A stretch of 64,000 bases of DNA from Fimenecus sp045593645 (GTDB lineage Bacteria > Bacillota > Clostridia > Oscillospirales > Acutalibacteraceae). The translations under genes and the position numbers were made by a program. Below the pieces are notes generated by a model. It had not been told where the DNA came from. It saw nothing but the letters and a program-made list of their open reading frames with translations, and searched no databases. Where the stretch lies: assembly GCA_045593645.1 (NCBI GenBank), contig JAZNWZ010000130.1, positions 242,109-306,108 of the forward strand, given 5' to 3'. Positions 45,407-52,667 of this stretch are shown here, piece after piece (within the stretch, counting starts at the first letter, position 1; each line of letters opens with the position of its first letter).

Positions 45407-45987
45407 TTGTTTGCCTCCAATATTTCATCTAATGTTTTTGGTCCCCATTCCATATAAGGAACAGCAAAACCTACATTATACATATTCACTTTGAATGAAT
45501 TGCCAGCCTGTCCTGTCATACCTTCTTCATATTCTTTCTTCCACTTTTCGATAAAAGCGTTATCTCTTGGGTTAACGTGGATGTGTCCGTAAAGATGAAT
45601 GTTGCCACGCATTACACCATCAAACTGAATAATCGGGTAATGTGAAAGAATAAGTGTTCGACCTTTGTAGTCGTGAAGCTTATGATAGCCTTCGTGAATT
45701 TCTTCAAAAAGATTTTTGATATGTCCGACTTTAAGCATTCGTCCATCGTGATTGCCTGTGACGAGATACTTTTTGCCGTTGAGAGATTTAAGTACGTCTT
45801 CGTTTTCTTTATTTGCAAACCAAAGAATATCACCAAGCATCCAAACGTGGTCTTCAGGCTTTACTCTTTTGTTCCAAACTTCAACCATTTTTTCATTTTG
45901 TTCAGCAAGGTCCTTAAAAGGACGGTTGTCAAATCTTAAACAATTTTCGTGTCCTATATGTAAGTCACTGACAAAAAACTCTTTCAT
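45403..45987 (-). CDS. Metallophosphoesterase, 194 aa
   Basis: Calcineurin-like fold: S-D-L-H-I-G-H (D8, H10), L-G-D-I-L-W (about 51-56), G-N-H-D (about 77-80), L-S-H-Y-P (about 114) and Y-G-H-I-H (about 133-137). It is small, like phage phosphatases of the YfcE/lambda PP type. It is the first gene before pncA on a P1 transcript. The substrate is unknown; a nucleotide is plausible beside NAD genes. Confidence 0.8.
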   Translation of the reverse strand: MKEFFVSDLHIGHENCLRFDNRPFKDLAEQNEKMVEVWNKRVKPEDHVWMLGDILWFANKENEDVLKSLNGKKYLVTGNHDGRMLKVGHIKNLFEEIHEGYHKLHDYKGRTLILSHYPIIQFDGVMRGNIHLYGHIHVNPRDNAFIEKWKKEYEEGMTGQAGNSFKVNMYNVGFAVPYMEWGPKTLDEILEANK

Positions 45988-46007
45988 ATAAAGTCTCCTT
46001 TTTAATA

Positions 46008-46015
46008 ATATTAAC
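46008..46015 (-). promoter_or_regulatory. P1 promoter with leader
   Basis: GTTAATAT on the - strand lies 20 nt before the ATG at 45987, with AAGGAG in the leader. It would drive the phosphoesterase and pncA. Confidence 0.5.
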
Positions 46016-46029
46016 TGCCGTATTTCAGT

Positions 46030-46398
46030 TCACGACTTGACTTCAGTAATAGTAAACGGCTCTTGAGAACCACTTCTTTTGCAGTCATAATGTGCTCTGT
46101 CAATACATACTGCTTCTCCGTCAGGTCCATCAGTCTTTTGATAAAGCTGACAATCAATTACGATTTTGGCAGGGGCAGAATTTGGGCTGCCTAAAAAAGT
46201 TGCAAGTCTTGAACAATCAATAACCCAAAAGTAGTTATCTCCAGCAATTATTTTATATGTACCAGTAGAATAACGGTCAGTCAACTCAGAATTATATTTA
46301 ACTTTTTCAATTGCGTCAGCTACATCCTTAGCACTGAAACCTATGCTTTTGCAAAGATCTACGCAGTATCTTTCGAAGTCAGAAAATAGTGTACGCAT
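46030..46398 (-). CDS. Unknown small protein of the W-strand array, 122 aa
   Basis: A helical start (D-F-E-R-Y-C-V-D-L-C-K-S-I-G-F) precedes a beta region with N-Y-F-W-V-I-D-C. The order (helix with a late G, then a strand centred on W) recurs in the genes up to 50 kb. It ends in TGA. AAGGAAGG is the SD. Function unknown. Confidence 0.6.
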   Translation of the reverse strand: MRTLFSDFERYCVDLCKSIGFSAKDVADAIEKVKYNSELTDRYSTGTYKIIAGDNYFWVIDCSRLATFLGSPNSAPAKIVIDCQLYQKTDGPDGEAVCIDRAHYDCKRSGSQEPFTITEVKS

Positions 46399-46724
46399 TA
46401 CCCTTCCTTTATCGTTTCTTTATCAACGTCGCCGTTTACAACTTTGAAGTAATAAACAATCTTATCAAGCAATTTTACTCCATCGTAAAGATTTGCAACA
46501 AACTTCCATTCATTTTCATAGGAGTTTTTACAAATCAATTCCCACCATAAATTGCTATGGTCATCCTGCTGCATTACATAATGTACGCTGCAGTAATCTT
46601 CGCCGTTGTTGCCCCAAGCAAACCTGTTATTAAGCAACTCGTCTGCAAGGAGCTTTCCGTTGAAGTCCATCACATCTATTGCAATGGTCATAAAATATTT
46701 TTCAGGAGCAAAAAATCCTGCCAT
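46398..46724 (-). CDS. Unknown small protein of the W-strand array, 108 aa
   Basis: It contains L-W-W-E-L-I-C-K and N-E-W-K-F-V-A-N-L strands and a C-terminal V-Y-Y-F-K-V-V. It overlaps the next start by one base. SD AAGGAA. Function unknown; membership in the array is by layout only. Confidence 0.55.
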   Translation of the reverse strand: MAGFFAPEKYFMTIAIDVMDFNGKLLADELLNNRFAWGNNGEDYCSVHYVMQQDDHSNLWWELICKNSYENEWKFVANLYDGVKLLDKIVYYFKVVNGDVDKETIKEG

Positions 46725-46725
46725 C

Positions 46726-47004
46726 TTAGTATTCCTTCAACTTTTCTTCCAAAGCTGACTTTGCTTTCAACTCTTCAAAGTTTTCCTCTGTGATGAATAC
46801 GCAGTATGAGCAGTGAGGAAGTGTTCCGTCTTTTGAAGGGCTTGTGCAGTGGCGGTTGCCGCTTGCAATCTGTTTCTGTGTTACGAAGCAGCGATGCTTT
46901 TCACAATAGCAGGCAAGGTTACGTTTGTGACCGATCCCGTTATTCAAAGTAAGAACGTATTCAGCTTTGAACTCAGGATTGAACTTAAGATCGTTGAAAT
47001 CCAT
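46726..47004 (-). CDS. Cys/His-rich small protein, 92 aa
   Basis: Cys and His occur as C-Y-C-E-K-H-R-C, then H-C, and P-H-C-S-Y-C, which could bind one or two zinc ions (about residues 32-69). The C-terminus is helical. GAGGA is the SD. It interrupts the array of W-strand proteins. Function unknown. Confidence 0.6.
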   Translation of the reverse strand: MDFNDLKFNPEFKAEYVLTLNNGIGHKRNLACYCEKHRCFVTQKQIASGNRHCTSPSKDGTLPHCSYCVFITEENFEELKAKSALEEKLKEY

Positions 47005-47008
47005 TTTC

Positions 47009-47479
47009 TTAGTCCTCCCTGATTACGTGGAAACCGTAAACGTATTTGATATTGCCGTCGTATCTTGAAAGACCTACAGCACCGTCATAATCATAAACAA
47101 AGTCTGCCATTTTATCAAAGTCAAGTGCAGCACGAGGGTAGCCATTTTCAAAGTAGCAGTAATCATTTTCGAGTTTGTCGAGAATCTCTTCGTCAGAAAG
47201 ATCTCCGAAAGTATCGCTGTCTTCGATACGGAAATCGTTTACCCAAACTTCATCGTAGAACTCAGAAATTCCACCCCACTTCTTTACCCAATCAGAATTG
47301 GCTTCGTCAGAAGACTCATCGAAGATTTCCTTTGCATTTTCTTTTGCATCGGCTTCGAGTTCGTCATCGTCACGGATTGAATAAACATTTCCGTCAACTG
47401 TAAAACGTGGTGGGTTGAATGACTCATCAAGTTCAACATCTGGGCCATATTCCTTTTTGATAGCTTCAAGTTTATCCAT
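47009..47479 (-). CDS. Very acidic protein, 156 aa
   Basis: Asp and Glu make up a large share of the sequence (for example D-D-D-E-L-E-A-D-A-K-E-N). Aromatic residues are regularly spaced (F-Y-D-E-V-W-V-N-D-F, D-Y-C-Y-F-E-N-G-Y). High acidity is shared with DNA-mimic inhibitors such as Ocr, but no homologue is recognised. AGGAGG is the SD and a P2 promoter lies upstream. Confidence 0.6.
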   Translation of the reverse strand: MDKLEAIKKEYGPDVELDESFNPPRFTVDGNVYSIRDDDELEADAKENAKEIFDESSDEANSDWVKKWGGISEFYDEVWVNDFRIEDSDTFGDLSDEEILDKLENDYCYFENGYPRAALDFDKMADFVYDYDGAVGLSRYDGNIKYVYGFHVIRED

Positions 47480-47508
47480 TTTCGTCCTCCTTTAGGATTT
47501 TTACAAAT

Positions 47509-47537
47509 ATAATATAAAGAAGTCGGGTAAAAAGTTT
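47509..47537 (-). promoter_or_regulatory. P2 promoter
   Basis: On the - strand AAACTT, 15 nt, TATATTAT, then AAGGAGG and the ATG at 47479. Confidence 0.75.
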
Positions 47538-47542
47538 AATTT

Positions 47543-47875
47543 TTATTCGTCAATTTCATAACTTTCATAGTTATTTTTCGGGTAAACTGTAAAGCTAAAT
47601 TCGTCTAAACGGTTTTTTGACTTATACCACTGGTCTGCATACGGACTTGGAGAATGAATTCTCTTATGAAGCTGTCCGTACACATTATAGTAAATATCGT
47701 CTTCTTCAAACTTGAGTGCAACAATCATCCATTCATAATCATCACATATGAATTTGATAACCGTACGGCCATCATCAAACTTATCGCCGCCCCAAATCTC
47801 AACTTTACTTCCTAGGTACAACTGTATTCCCATATATTTTGATACTGCTGATAATAAAAGTCCGCCTTCAGTCAT
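47543..47875 (-). CDS. Unknown small protein of the W-strand array, 110 aa
   Basis: Shows V-E-I-W-G-G-D-K-F, Y-E-W-M-I-V-A-L-K-F and Y-Y-N-V-Y-G-Q-L strands. The N-terminal helix is G/L-rich. It overlaps the upstream gene by 8 bp. There is no clear SD, so coupling is likely. Function unknown. Confidence 0.6.
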   Translation of the reverse strand: MTEGGLLLSAVSKYMGIQLYLGSKVEIWGGDKFDDGRTVIKFICDDYEWMIVALKFEEDDIYYNVYGQLHKRIHSPSPYADQWYKSKNRLDEFSFTVYPKNNYESYEIDE

Positions 47876-48257
47876 TTTTCTTAAACTTTACATCTTTTAA
47901 AGATACGCTTAAGTTTGGGTCAATCAATCCATCATAGGTAGGAAAAACTGAAACATCAATATTATTTTCTTCGTCAAGAACTTTAACACTATCGTCATCC
48001 TCAATTTTGTATTTTACTAAAAAAGCATCAGCTGCAAAATCACCATCATATAAGGTCATCATAAGGACGTGTTGCGATAAAGTCTTGTTCCCAATAAATG
48101 TTGCGACCCAATTCTGATCTCTTCCAATATTGATTGTCCAACTATTTTTGATACTGCGTACTTGATGAGGCCGTACATCAAAGCCGTAAAGCTTTATCAC
48201 TGGGAGAACATAATTTACAAAAATCATATCATCAAAGCTGCTTGGTGGCGCATTCAT
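47868..48257 (-). CDS. Unknown small protein of the W-strand array, 129 aa
   Basis: The N-terminal helix V-L-P-V-I-K-L-Y-G-F-D-V-R-P-H is followed by D-Q-N-W-V-A-T-F and a strand L-M-M-T-L-Y-D-G-D-F. The pattern closely parallels the genes at 48232 and 49383. It overlaps the upstream gene by 26 bp. Function unknown. Confidence 0.6.
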   Translation of the reverse strand: MNAPPSSFDDMIFVNYVLPVIKLYGFDVRPHQVRSIKNSWTINIGRDQNWVATFIGNKTLSQHVLMMTLYDGDFAADAFLVKYKIEDDDSVKVLDEENNIDVSVFPTYDGLIDPNLSVSLKDVKFKKND

Positions 48258-48687
48258 TTTTCTTAAATTCCTTCATTCTTATAACTTCACAAGTATTCAA
48301 CAAAACGTCTTCTGATATACGAAGTTCAAAGCAATCACTTAATTTGTGATTATCATATAATACTGCAGCAACATCGTAAGTATGTAAACGAACAGCTTCA
48401 GGACGTAAAGCATTTATTTTGAAAACCCACCTAAGGTTTTTATCAACATTCATAATAAACTTGCCGTCAAGAGCTGAATAATCTCCAAAAGCTGATGAAC
48501 GCTCCCAAGTCATTGAATCTAAGTCTATCGTAAGACCAAACTTTGTAAGTGCTGGTGCAATATGAGTACTAAAAGCTTTAATCTTAATTTGTTGTCGTAG
48601 GCGTTCTCTTTTTGCATCTGCGAGAGCTTGTTTCTTTCGCTTTTCTATTTGTTCAATCCAAGCGTTATGTAATTCTTCTGATGTCAT
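48232..48687 (-). CDS. Unknown small protein of the W-strand array, 151 aa
   Basis: A basic helical N-terminus (E-K-R-K-K-Q-A-L-A-D-A-K-R-E-R) is added before the array module: H-I-A-P-A-L-T-K-F-G-L-T-I, then N-L-R-W-V-F-K-I-N. It overlaps both neighbours. Function unknown. Confidence 0.6.
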   Translation of the reverse strand: MTSEELHNAWIEQIEKRKKQALADAKRERLRQQIKIKAFSTHIAPALTKFGLTIDLDSMTWERSSAFGDYSALDGKFIMNVDKNLRWVFKINALRPEAVRLHTYDVAAVLYDNHKLSDCFELRISEDVLLNTCEVIRMKEFKKNECATKQL

Positions 48688-49088
48688 AGTCTACCCATTT
48701 TTCTTAAATAACTTTCTTGTATTATATGTGAATCTGATGGTAACTCTCTTTCAAAAGATATGTCATTTCCATCAAATATAAATTCATACTTAAAAGAGTC
48801 GATAGGTTTCCATTTATCATCATCGAGCTTTTCTTTCAAAACGCCTCTGAATGTTAATAAAGCCTTATCGCTTGGGAGAGAATAATTATCTCTTAAACTT
48901 TTTCTAAAATGAAATGACCATTTATGATCTTTATCAATCATAAGACAGCAATGTTTTTCTTCATTATCTTGGCCAATATACAAAGGGACATCGTGTAGAG
49001 GAATTTCATAATTATCAGTAGAAAAGCCAACATACGCTGTTGCTTTTTTTGCAAATGTTTGCCAATCTTCAGCTCTCAAACTCATCAT
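48684..49088 (-). CDS. Unknown small protein of the W-strand array, 134 aa
   Basis: The module is W-Q-T-F-A-K-K-A-T-A-Y-V-G-F, then D-H-K-W-S-F-H-F-R-K and A-L-L-T-F-R-G-V-L. It ends with Y-L-R-K-M-G-R-L. It overlaps the upstream gene by 4 bp. Function unknown. Confidence 0.6.
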   Translation of the reverse strand: MMSLRAEDWQTFAKKATAYVGFSTDNYEIPLHDVPLYIGQDNEEKHCCLMIDKDHKWSFHFRKSLRDNYSLPSDKALLTFRGVLKEKLDDDKWKPIDSFKYEFIFDGNDISFERELPSDSHIIQESYLRKMGRL

Positions 49089-49393
49089 CTTTGCACTATC
49101 CTATCAACGCCGCCATCTTTATCAATATAAATTGTATAAGATACTTTATCATTTATTTTTCTATCAACTTTCAATGTTAAGTCTGCATTTACTTCAACTA
49201 TTTCATCTTTAGCTTTAACTGTTGTCACTTGACAAAGCCAATACATATTGGGTTGTTCAGTCAATAAATGAGCACTTACATAATATGAATACGCACTGTA
49301 ACTAAAGTTCTTTTTATCGATTTCAAGGTTGTCCCATTCGATTGCACAGAGAACTTGTATTAAGTATGCCTTTGCGTCTTTTCTATTCCACAT
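49085..49393 (-). CDS. Unknown small protein of the W-strand array, 102 aa
   Basis: The module is A-Y-L-I-Q-V-L-C-A-I-E-W, then N-M-Y-W-L-C-Q-V-T-T and I-N-D-K-V-S-Y-T-I-Y. It overlaps both neighbours. Its N-M-Y-W-L-C strand matches N-V-S-W-L-C of the next upstream gene. Function unknown. Confidence 0.6.
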   Translation of the reverse strand: MWNRKDAKAYLIQVLCAIEWDNLEIDKKNFSYSAYSYYVSAHLLTEQPNMYWLCQVTTVKAKDEIVEVNADLTLKVDRKINDKVSYTIYIDKDGGVDRIVQR

Positions 49394-49745
49394 TGTCGCC
49401 TTCTAATTTACAAAACCTGTCTGCAGGAAGTTCTTCTGCACTTACAAAACGCAAGTCTTGTGTGTTTATACAATATGCAACTTTATCAATAATCTTGAAT
49501 GTTATGCCGTGTTGTTCTGTAAGAACGCAACTCATTAAAACTTTACCTAAGACTGGATTCTGCACATAACAAAGCCAAGAAACATTTGGGGTATCTGTAT
49601 GTAATCTTAAAACAATATCCGCGCCGTACCCATCACTCTTACTCATTGAAATGATTTCTGGTCGTACGTCTCCATAGCCAAGTTCATCAAGAGCGGGAAC
49701 AACTATATCATTAAGTACTGGATTTCTTGACTCAATCTTTTTCAT
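49383..49745 (-). CDS. Unknown small protein of the W-strand array, 120 aa
   Basis: The module is I-V-V-P-A-L-D-E-L-G-Y-G-D-V-R-P, then N-V-S-W-L-C-Y-V and I-I-D-K-V-A-Y-C-I. Its likeness to the genes at 47868 (V-L-P-V-I-K-L-Y-G-F-D-V-R-P) and 49085 is the best evidence that the array is paralogous. Function unknown. Confidence 0.65.
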   Translation of the reverse strand: MKKIESRNPVLNDIVVPALDELGYGDVRPEIISMSKSDGYGADIVLRLHTDTPNVSWLCYVQNPVLGKVLMSCVLTEQHGITFKIIDKVAYCINTQDLRFVSAEELPADRFCKLEGDNVE

Positions 49746-50089
49746 TTTATTACTGACCTCACTATGTTCTTTGCAATATCAGTCTCAATTTCATTTAAGC
49801 TTTTAAGCTCATAAGTATTTGTATCATAAAAACCTACAAAGCCAAAATTGTCTTTGTCCTCAAAACCCAGTCTGCCCCAAAAGTAAAATTTTTGCAAGTC
49901 ACGATTAGGTCCTTGAGGTGGCCCATAATTTGCTAATTCAAATTGCCACTCGTCTTCGCCGCAGTACTTAAGAAGTCCATATTCATTTTTACCTTGAACC
50001 CATAAAAGTTCATAAAGATCTTCTTTACTGCCGAAGCCAAGAGAGCTAAGTATATCAATTCCTAATCTTTTTACCCAATGCATTAACAT
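49742..50089 (-). CDS. Unknown small protein of the W-strand array, 115 aa
   Basis: The helix V-K-R-L-G-I-D-I-L-S-S-L-G-F precedes D-E-W-Q-F-E-L and F-Y-F-W-G-R-L-G-F. It is the first gene of the array after the CCA transferase terminator. There is no SD before the ATG. Function unknown. Confidence 0.6.
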   Translation of the reverse strand: MLMHWVKRLGIDILSSLGFGSKEDLYELLWVQGKNEYGLLKYCGEDEWQFELANYGPPQGPNRDLQKFYFWGRLGFEDKDNFGFVGFYDTNTYELKSLNEIETDIAKNIVRSVIK

Positions 50090-50093
50090 ATAT

Positions 50094-50124
50094 AAAAACT
50101 GTCTCCCACCGAAGCAGGAGACAG
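50094..50124 (-). terminator. Intrinsic terminator after the CCA transferase gene
   Basis: An 8-bp stem CTGTCTCC/GGAGACAG with a 10-nt loop is followed by TTTTTATAT on the - strand. Confidence 0.85.
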
Positions 50125-50128
50125 AGGA

Positions 50129-51610
50129 TTAGCATCCTTTCACAATTTTGTAAATTGCCTCAGCATCAGTCATATCCTTGTCAATCTGCATCTTTAATGC
50201 AACGTCTAAGATATGCTTAAACTTTGGCCCAGGTGTTCTGCCTTTGTCAATCAGGAACTGACCTGTAATAATTGGCTTAGGCATTGGGTTACCGATAACT
50301 GACTGAATGATAGGCTTCTCTAAAGATTTCTCAATACCAACCCAAGCATCGTCAACTGTCTTAACACAAGCTGACTCATCAGCTTTTGCTAACATAACCA
50401 GTTTATCGAAAATAGGATTTGAAGTAATCTCCCAGATTGCCTTCTTTGATTTCATATCACCTAACTGATGAGCTCGCATATGTAAGCCAACCAGCTCACG
50501 AACTGTTTCACTGTCGTCGTTTGTCATACCGATACTTTTGCAAATATCGTATGCAATAGGAGCACCAACAACATCGTGGTCAGAAACCTTAGGAATTGTC
50601 TCAGTAAACTCTTTGCTTCCAATTTTGAAAGTATTTGTTTTTGAACCCAGCTTTGAATGAGCCTTACCGATGTCGTGTAAGAAAGCAGCCATCATCATTA
50701 CGAAACGAGTATGCTCGTCTAAGTCTTTTGATAACTCTGCCATTCTTTTCATAACTAACAATGTATGGTCCCAAGCAGTTCCGTGTGTTGCTGGAACAAA
50801 ACCGTCAAAATCTGTTATCTCATCGCCTTTGATTTCCTGTCCGTCTTTCATCCAAGTTGAACCCTCAGCGTGCCACATCCAAGACTGAACAACATTTCGC
50901 AGATCAACCATAATCGAAGTTAATCCTAACGGAGTTAAAACTCTTGCTGCTAAAACAAACTCCCAAGTGTCTGGGAATAAGAACTTACCTGCAAAAGTTT
51001 TCTCTAATTCCTTCAGCTGTCTTTCAGCAGATACCTCAGTAAAAGAAAAATTCCAATCAAGAACTTCTCTTGTTGTGTAAGCTGACTTAAAACCTTTTGA
51101 AGCAAGGAAACGAACAAAACGGAATATTCTTAATGGGTCTTCGTTGATGCGGTCCTGAGCATTTCCAACAAAACGTAATGTTCTGTTTTTGATGTCCTGA
51201 GCACCGCCAACCATATCAAAAATAAAACCGTCAATATCTTCGTAAAGGGCATTCACTGTAAAGTCTCTTCGTTCAGCATCTTCTTTGATGTCACGAGTAA
51301 ACTCAATTTTAGGATGACGTCCTTTTGTAATATCCTTGCGGAGAGTTGCAATTTCAACTTCTTCAAACTTTCCATCAATTTCAATCAGTGGCATCGTAAC
51401 ACCGAAAGGCTCACTGTTATTTGAAACATTTGAAAACTTATCAAAGATTTTGTGCAATTCTTCAGGAGTTGCGGTTGTGCAAATATCGTAATCGTGAGGC
51501 TCAACACCCATCAAAAAGTCACGAACACAACCGCCTACAAAGTAAGCTTTGAAGCCCGCATTATCAATAGGCTCGAGGACTTTTGCTTTGAACTGATCTT
51601 TAATTGTCAT
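50129..51610 (-). CDS. cca: CCA tRNA nucleotidyltransferase with HD domain
   Basis: Adds or repairs the 3' CCA of tRNAs. The nucleotidyltransferase head has Y-F-V-G-G-C-V-R-D-F-L-M-G (about 23-35) and P-H-D-Y-D-I-C-T (38-45, metal-binding D-x-D), then R-R-D-F-T-V-N-A-L (about 114-122) and E-D-P-L-R-I-F-R-F-V-R-F (about 157-168). The C-terminal half has an HD-type H-D-I-G-K-A-H (about 310). No tRNA gene is seen in the window, so host tRNAs, perhaps after anticodon-nuclease damage with RNA ligase repair, are the likely substrate. P2 promoter, SD AAGGAGG. Confidence 0.9.
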   Translation of the reverse strand: MTIKDQFKAKVLEPIDNAGFKAYFVGGCVRDFLMGVEPHDYDICTTATPEELHKIFDKFSNVSNNSEPFGVTMPLIEIDGKFEEVEIATLRKDITKGRHPKIEFTRDIKEDAERRDFTVNALYEDIDGFIFDMVGGAQDIKNRTLRFVGNAQDRINEDPLRIFRFVRFLASKGFKSAYTTREVLDWNFSFTEVSAERQLKELEKTFAGKFLFPDTWEFVLAARVLTPLGLTSIMVDLRNVVQSWMWHAEGSTWMKDGQEIKGDEITDFDGFVPATHGTAWDHTLLVMKRMAELSKDLDEHTRFVMMMAAFLHDIGKAHSKLGSKTNTFKIGSKEFTETIPKVSDHDVVGAPIAYDICKSIGMTNDDSETVRELVGLHMRAHQLGDMKSKKAIWEITSNPIFDKLVMLAKADESACVKTVDDAWVGIEKSLEKPIIQSVIGNPMPKPIITGQFLIDKGRTPGPKFKHILDVALKMQIDKDMTDAEAIYKIVKGC

Positions 51611-51630
51611 AGATAATCCTCCTTACAATA

Positions 51631-51659
51631 ATAATATAAAGAGGATTTTAGTAAAGTTT
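51631..51659 (-). promoter_or_regulatory. P2 promoter for cca
   Basis: On the - strand AAACTT, 15 nt, TATATTAT, then AAGGAGG and the ATG at 51610. The -35 box overlaps the coding end of the diguanylate cyclase. Confidence 0.75.
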
Positions 51660-52667
51660 ATTATTATTGTACCAAACTTGATGACGGCCGTTATTTTTTG
51701 CTTTATAAAGATTTTCGTCTGCTAAGCTTATAAGCCTATGAGACGTTTCTGAAAAAGCCGCGCCTATTGAAACACTCAACTTTTCGCCTTGTCTTAAACA
51801 GAATGTAAGTTCAAGGTCTTCCCAAATCATATCAAGTCTTTCAAGAAAATCTTTTTCATCGCTGCGGCAAAGTACCAAAAACTCTTCTCCTCCGTAACGA
51901 TATACACGGAAATCATCTGTCACATATCTTAATAACGATTGACTTAATTGCTGCAAAGCTCTATCTCCTGCTTTGTGTCCATAAGTATCGTTAACTTTTT
52001 TGAACCAGTCAATATCAATCATAGCAGCATACTTATAAAGCTTTGTCTTAATATCTTGGTCCATTTTATATCTGTTGTAAACCGTTGTAAGTTGGTCGTG
52101 TTCAGCTTCTTTACTTAATCTTTTGTTTGTATCTCTGAAAGCTTTGAGCGTAAGTGATACAACAATTGCAGAAAATAAGAAAGTTGAAATAATCGCACCG
52201 AAACAATTTACCCAATGTGATGCCCACCAATCATTATACAAGCCAAGATAATGTTTCAAGAAGATCATTATCGTATCTTCTATTAAAACTATCGAGCCCC
52301 AAATAACTGATTTTTTCCAATTTTCAATTGAAAGTAAACCTATTGCTGTTCCCATCATAGGAAGATAGAACATAAATATATTACTTTGATTTGTCAAAAA
52401 AGTTATCGGAAAATTTACTGCTGCGGTAATTATAACAATTGCACTTATGTACTTTGTGTATTCTTTTCTCTTAAAAAAGATGGCTCCAAGGACGATTATA
52501 CAAAAAAGAGAAAAGGCAGTTGATGTGATGTTAATAAAATAAAGAGCGCCACCGTCAAAATAATTCAGCCTTGAAATGAGTCCAATTGTGTTTGCCAAGA
52601 TACCTGCTCCGCAAGTGGAAAACGCTAGGTACTTGTTTAACCTCTCTGTCATTTTAGTTAGTTGCAA
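51648..52667 (-). CDS. Membrane diguanylate cyclase (GGDEF)
   Basis: Predicted to make cyclic di-GMP. About six hydrophobic segments span residues 15-175 with no recognisable sensor loop domain. The GGDEF domain follows: D-Q-L-T-T-V-Y-N-R (191-199), D-I-D-W-F-K-K-V-N-D-T-Y-G-H (218-231), and the active site R-Y-G-G-E-E-F (257-263), all residues needed for catalysis. No R-x-x-D inhibitory site precedes it, so product feedback may be absent. The start may be the TTG at 52667 or the ATG at 52652. It overlaps the AAA+ gene upstream. A membrane diguanylate cyclase is highly unusual in a phage. Confidence 0.85.
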   Translation of the reverse strand: MQLTKMTERLNKYLAFSTCGAGILANTIGLISRLNYFDGGALYFINITSTAFSLFCIIVLGAIFFKRKEYTKYISAIVIITAAVNFPITFLTNQSNIFMFYLPMMGTAIGLLSIENWKKSVIWGSIVLIEDTIMIFLKHYLGLYNDWWASHWVNCFGAIISTFLFSAIVVSLTLKAFRDTNKRLSKEAEHDQLTTVYNRYKMDQDIKTKLYKYAAMIDIDWFKKVNDTYGHKAGDRALQQLSQSLLRYVTDDFRVYRYGGEEFLVLCRSDEKDFLERLDMIWEDLELTFCLRQGEKLSVSIGAAFSETSHRLISLADENLYKAKNNGRHQVWYNNNKLY

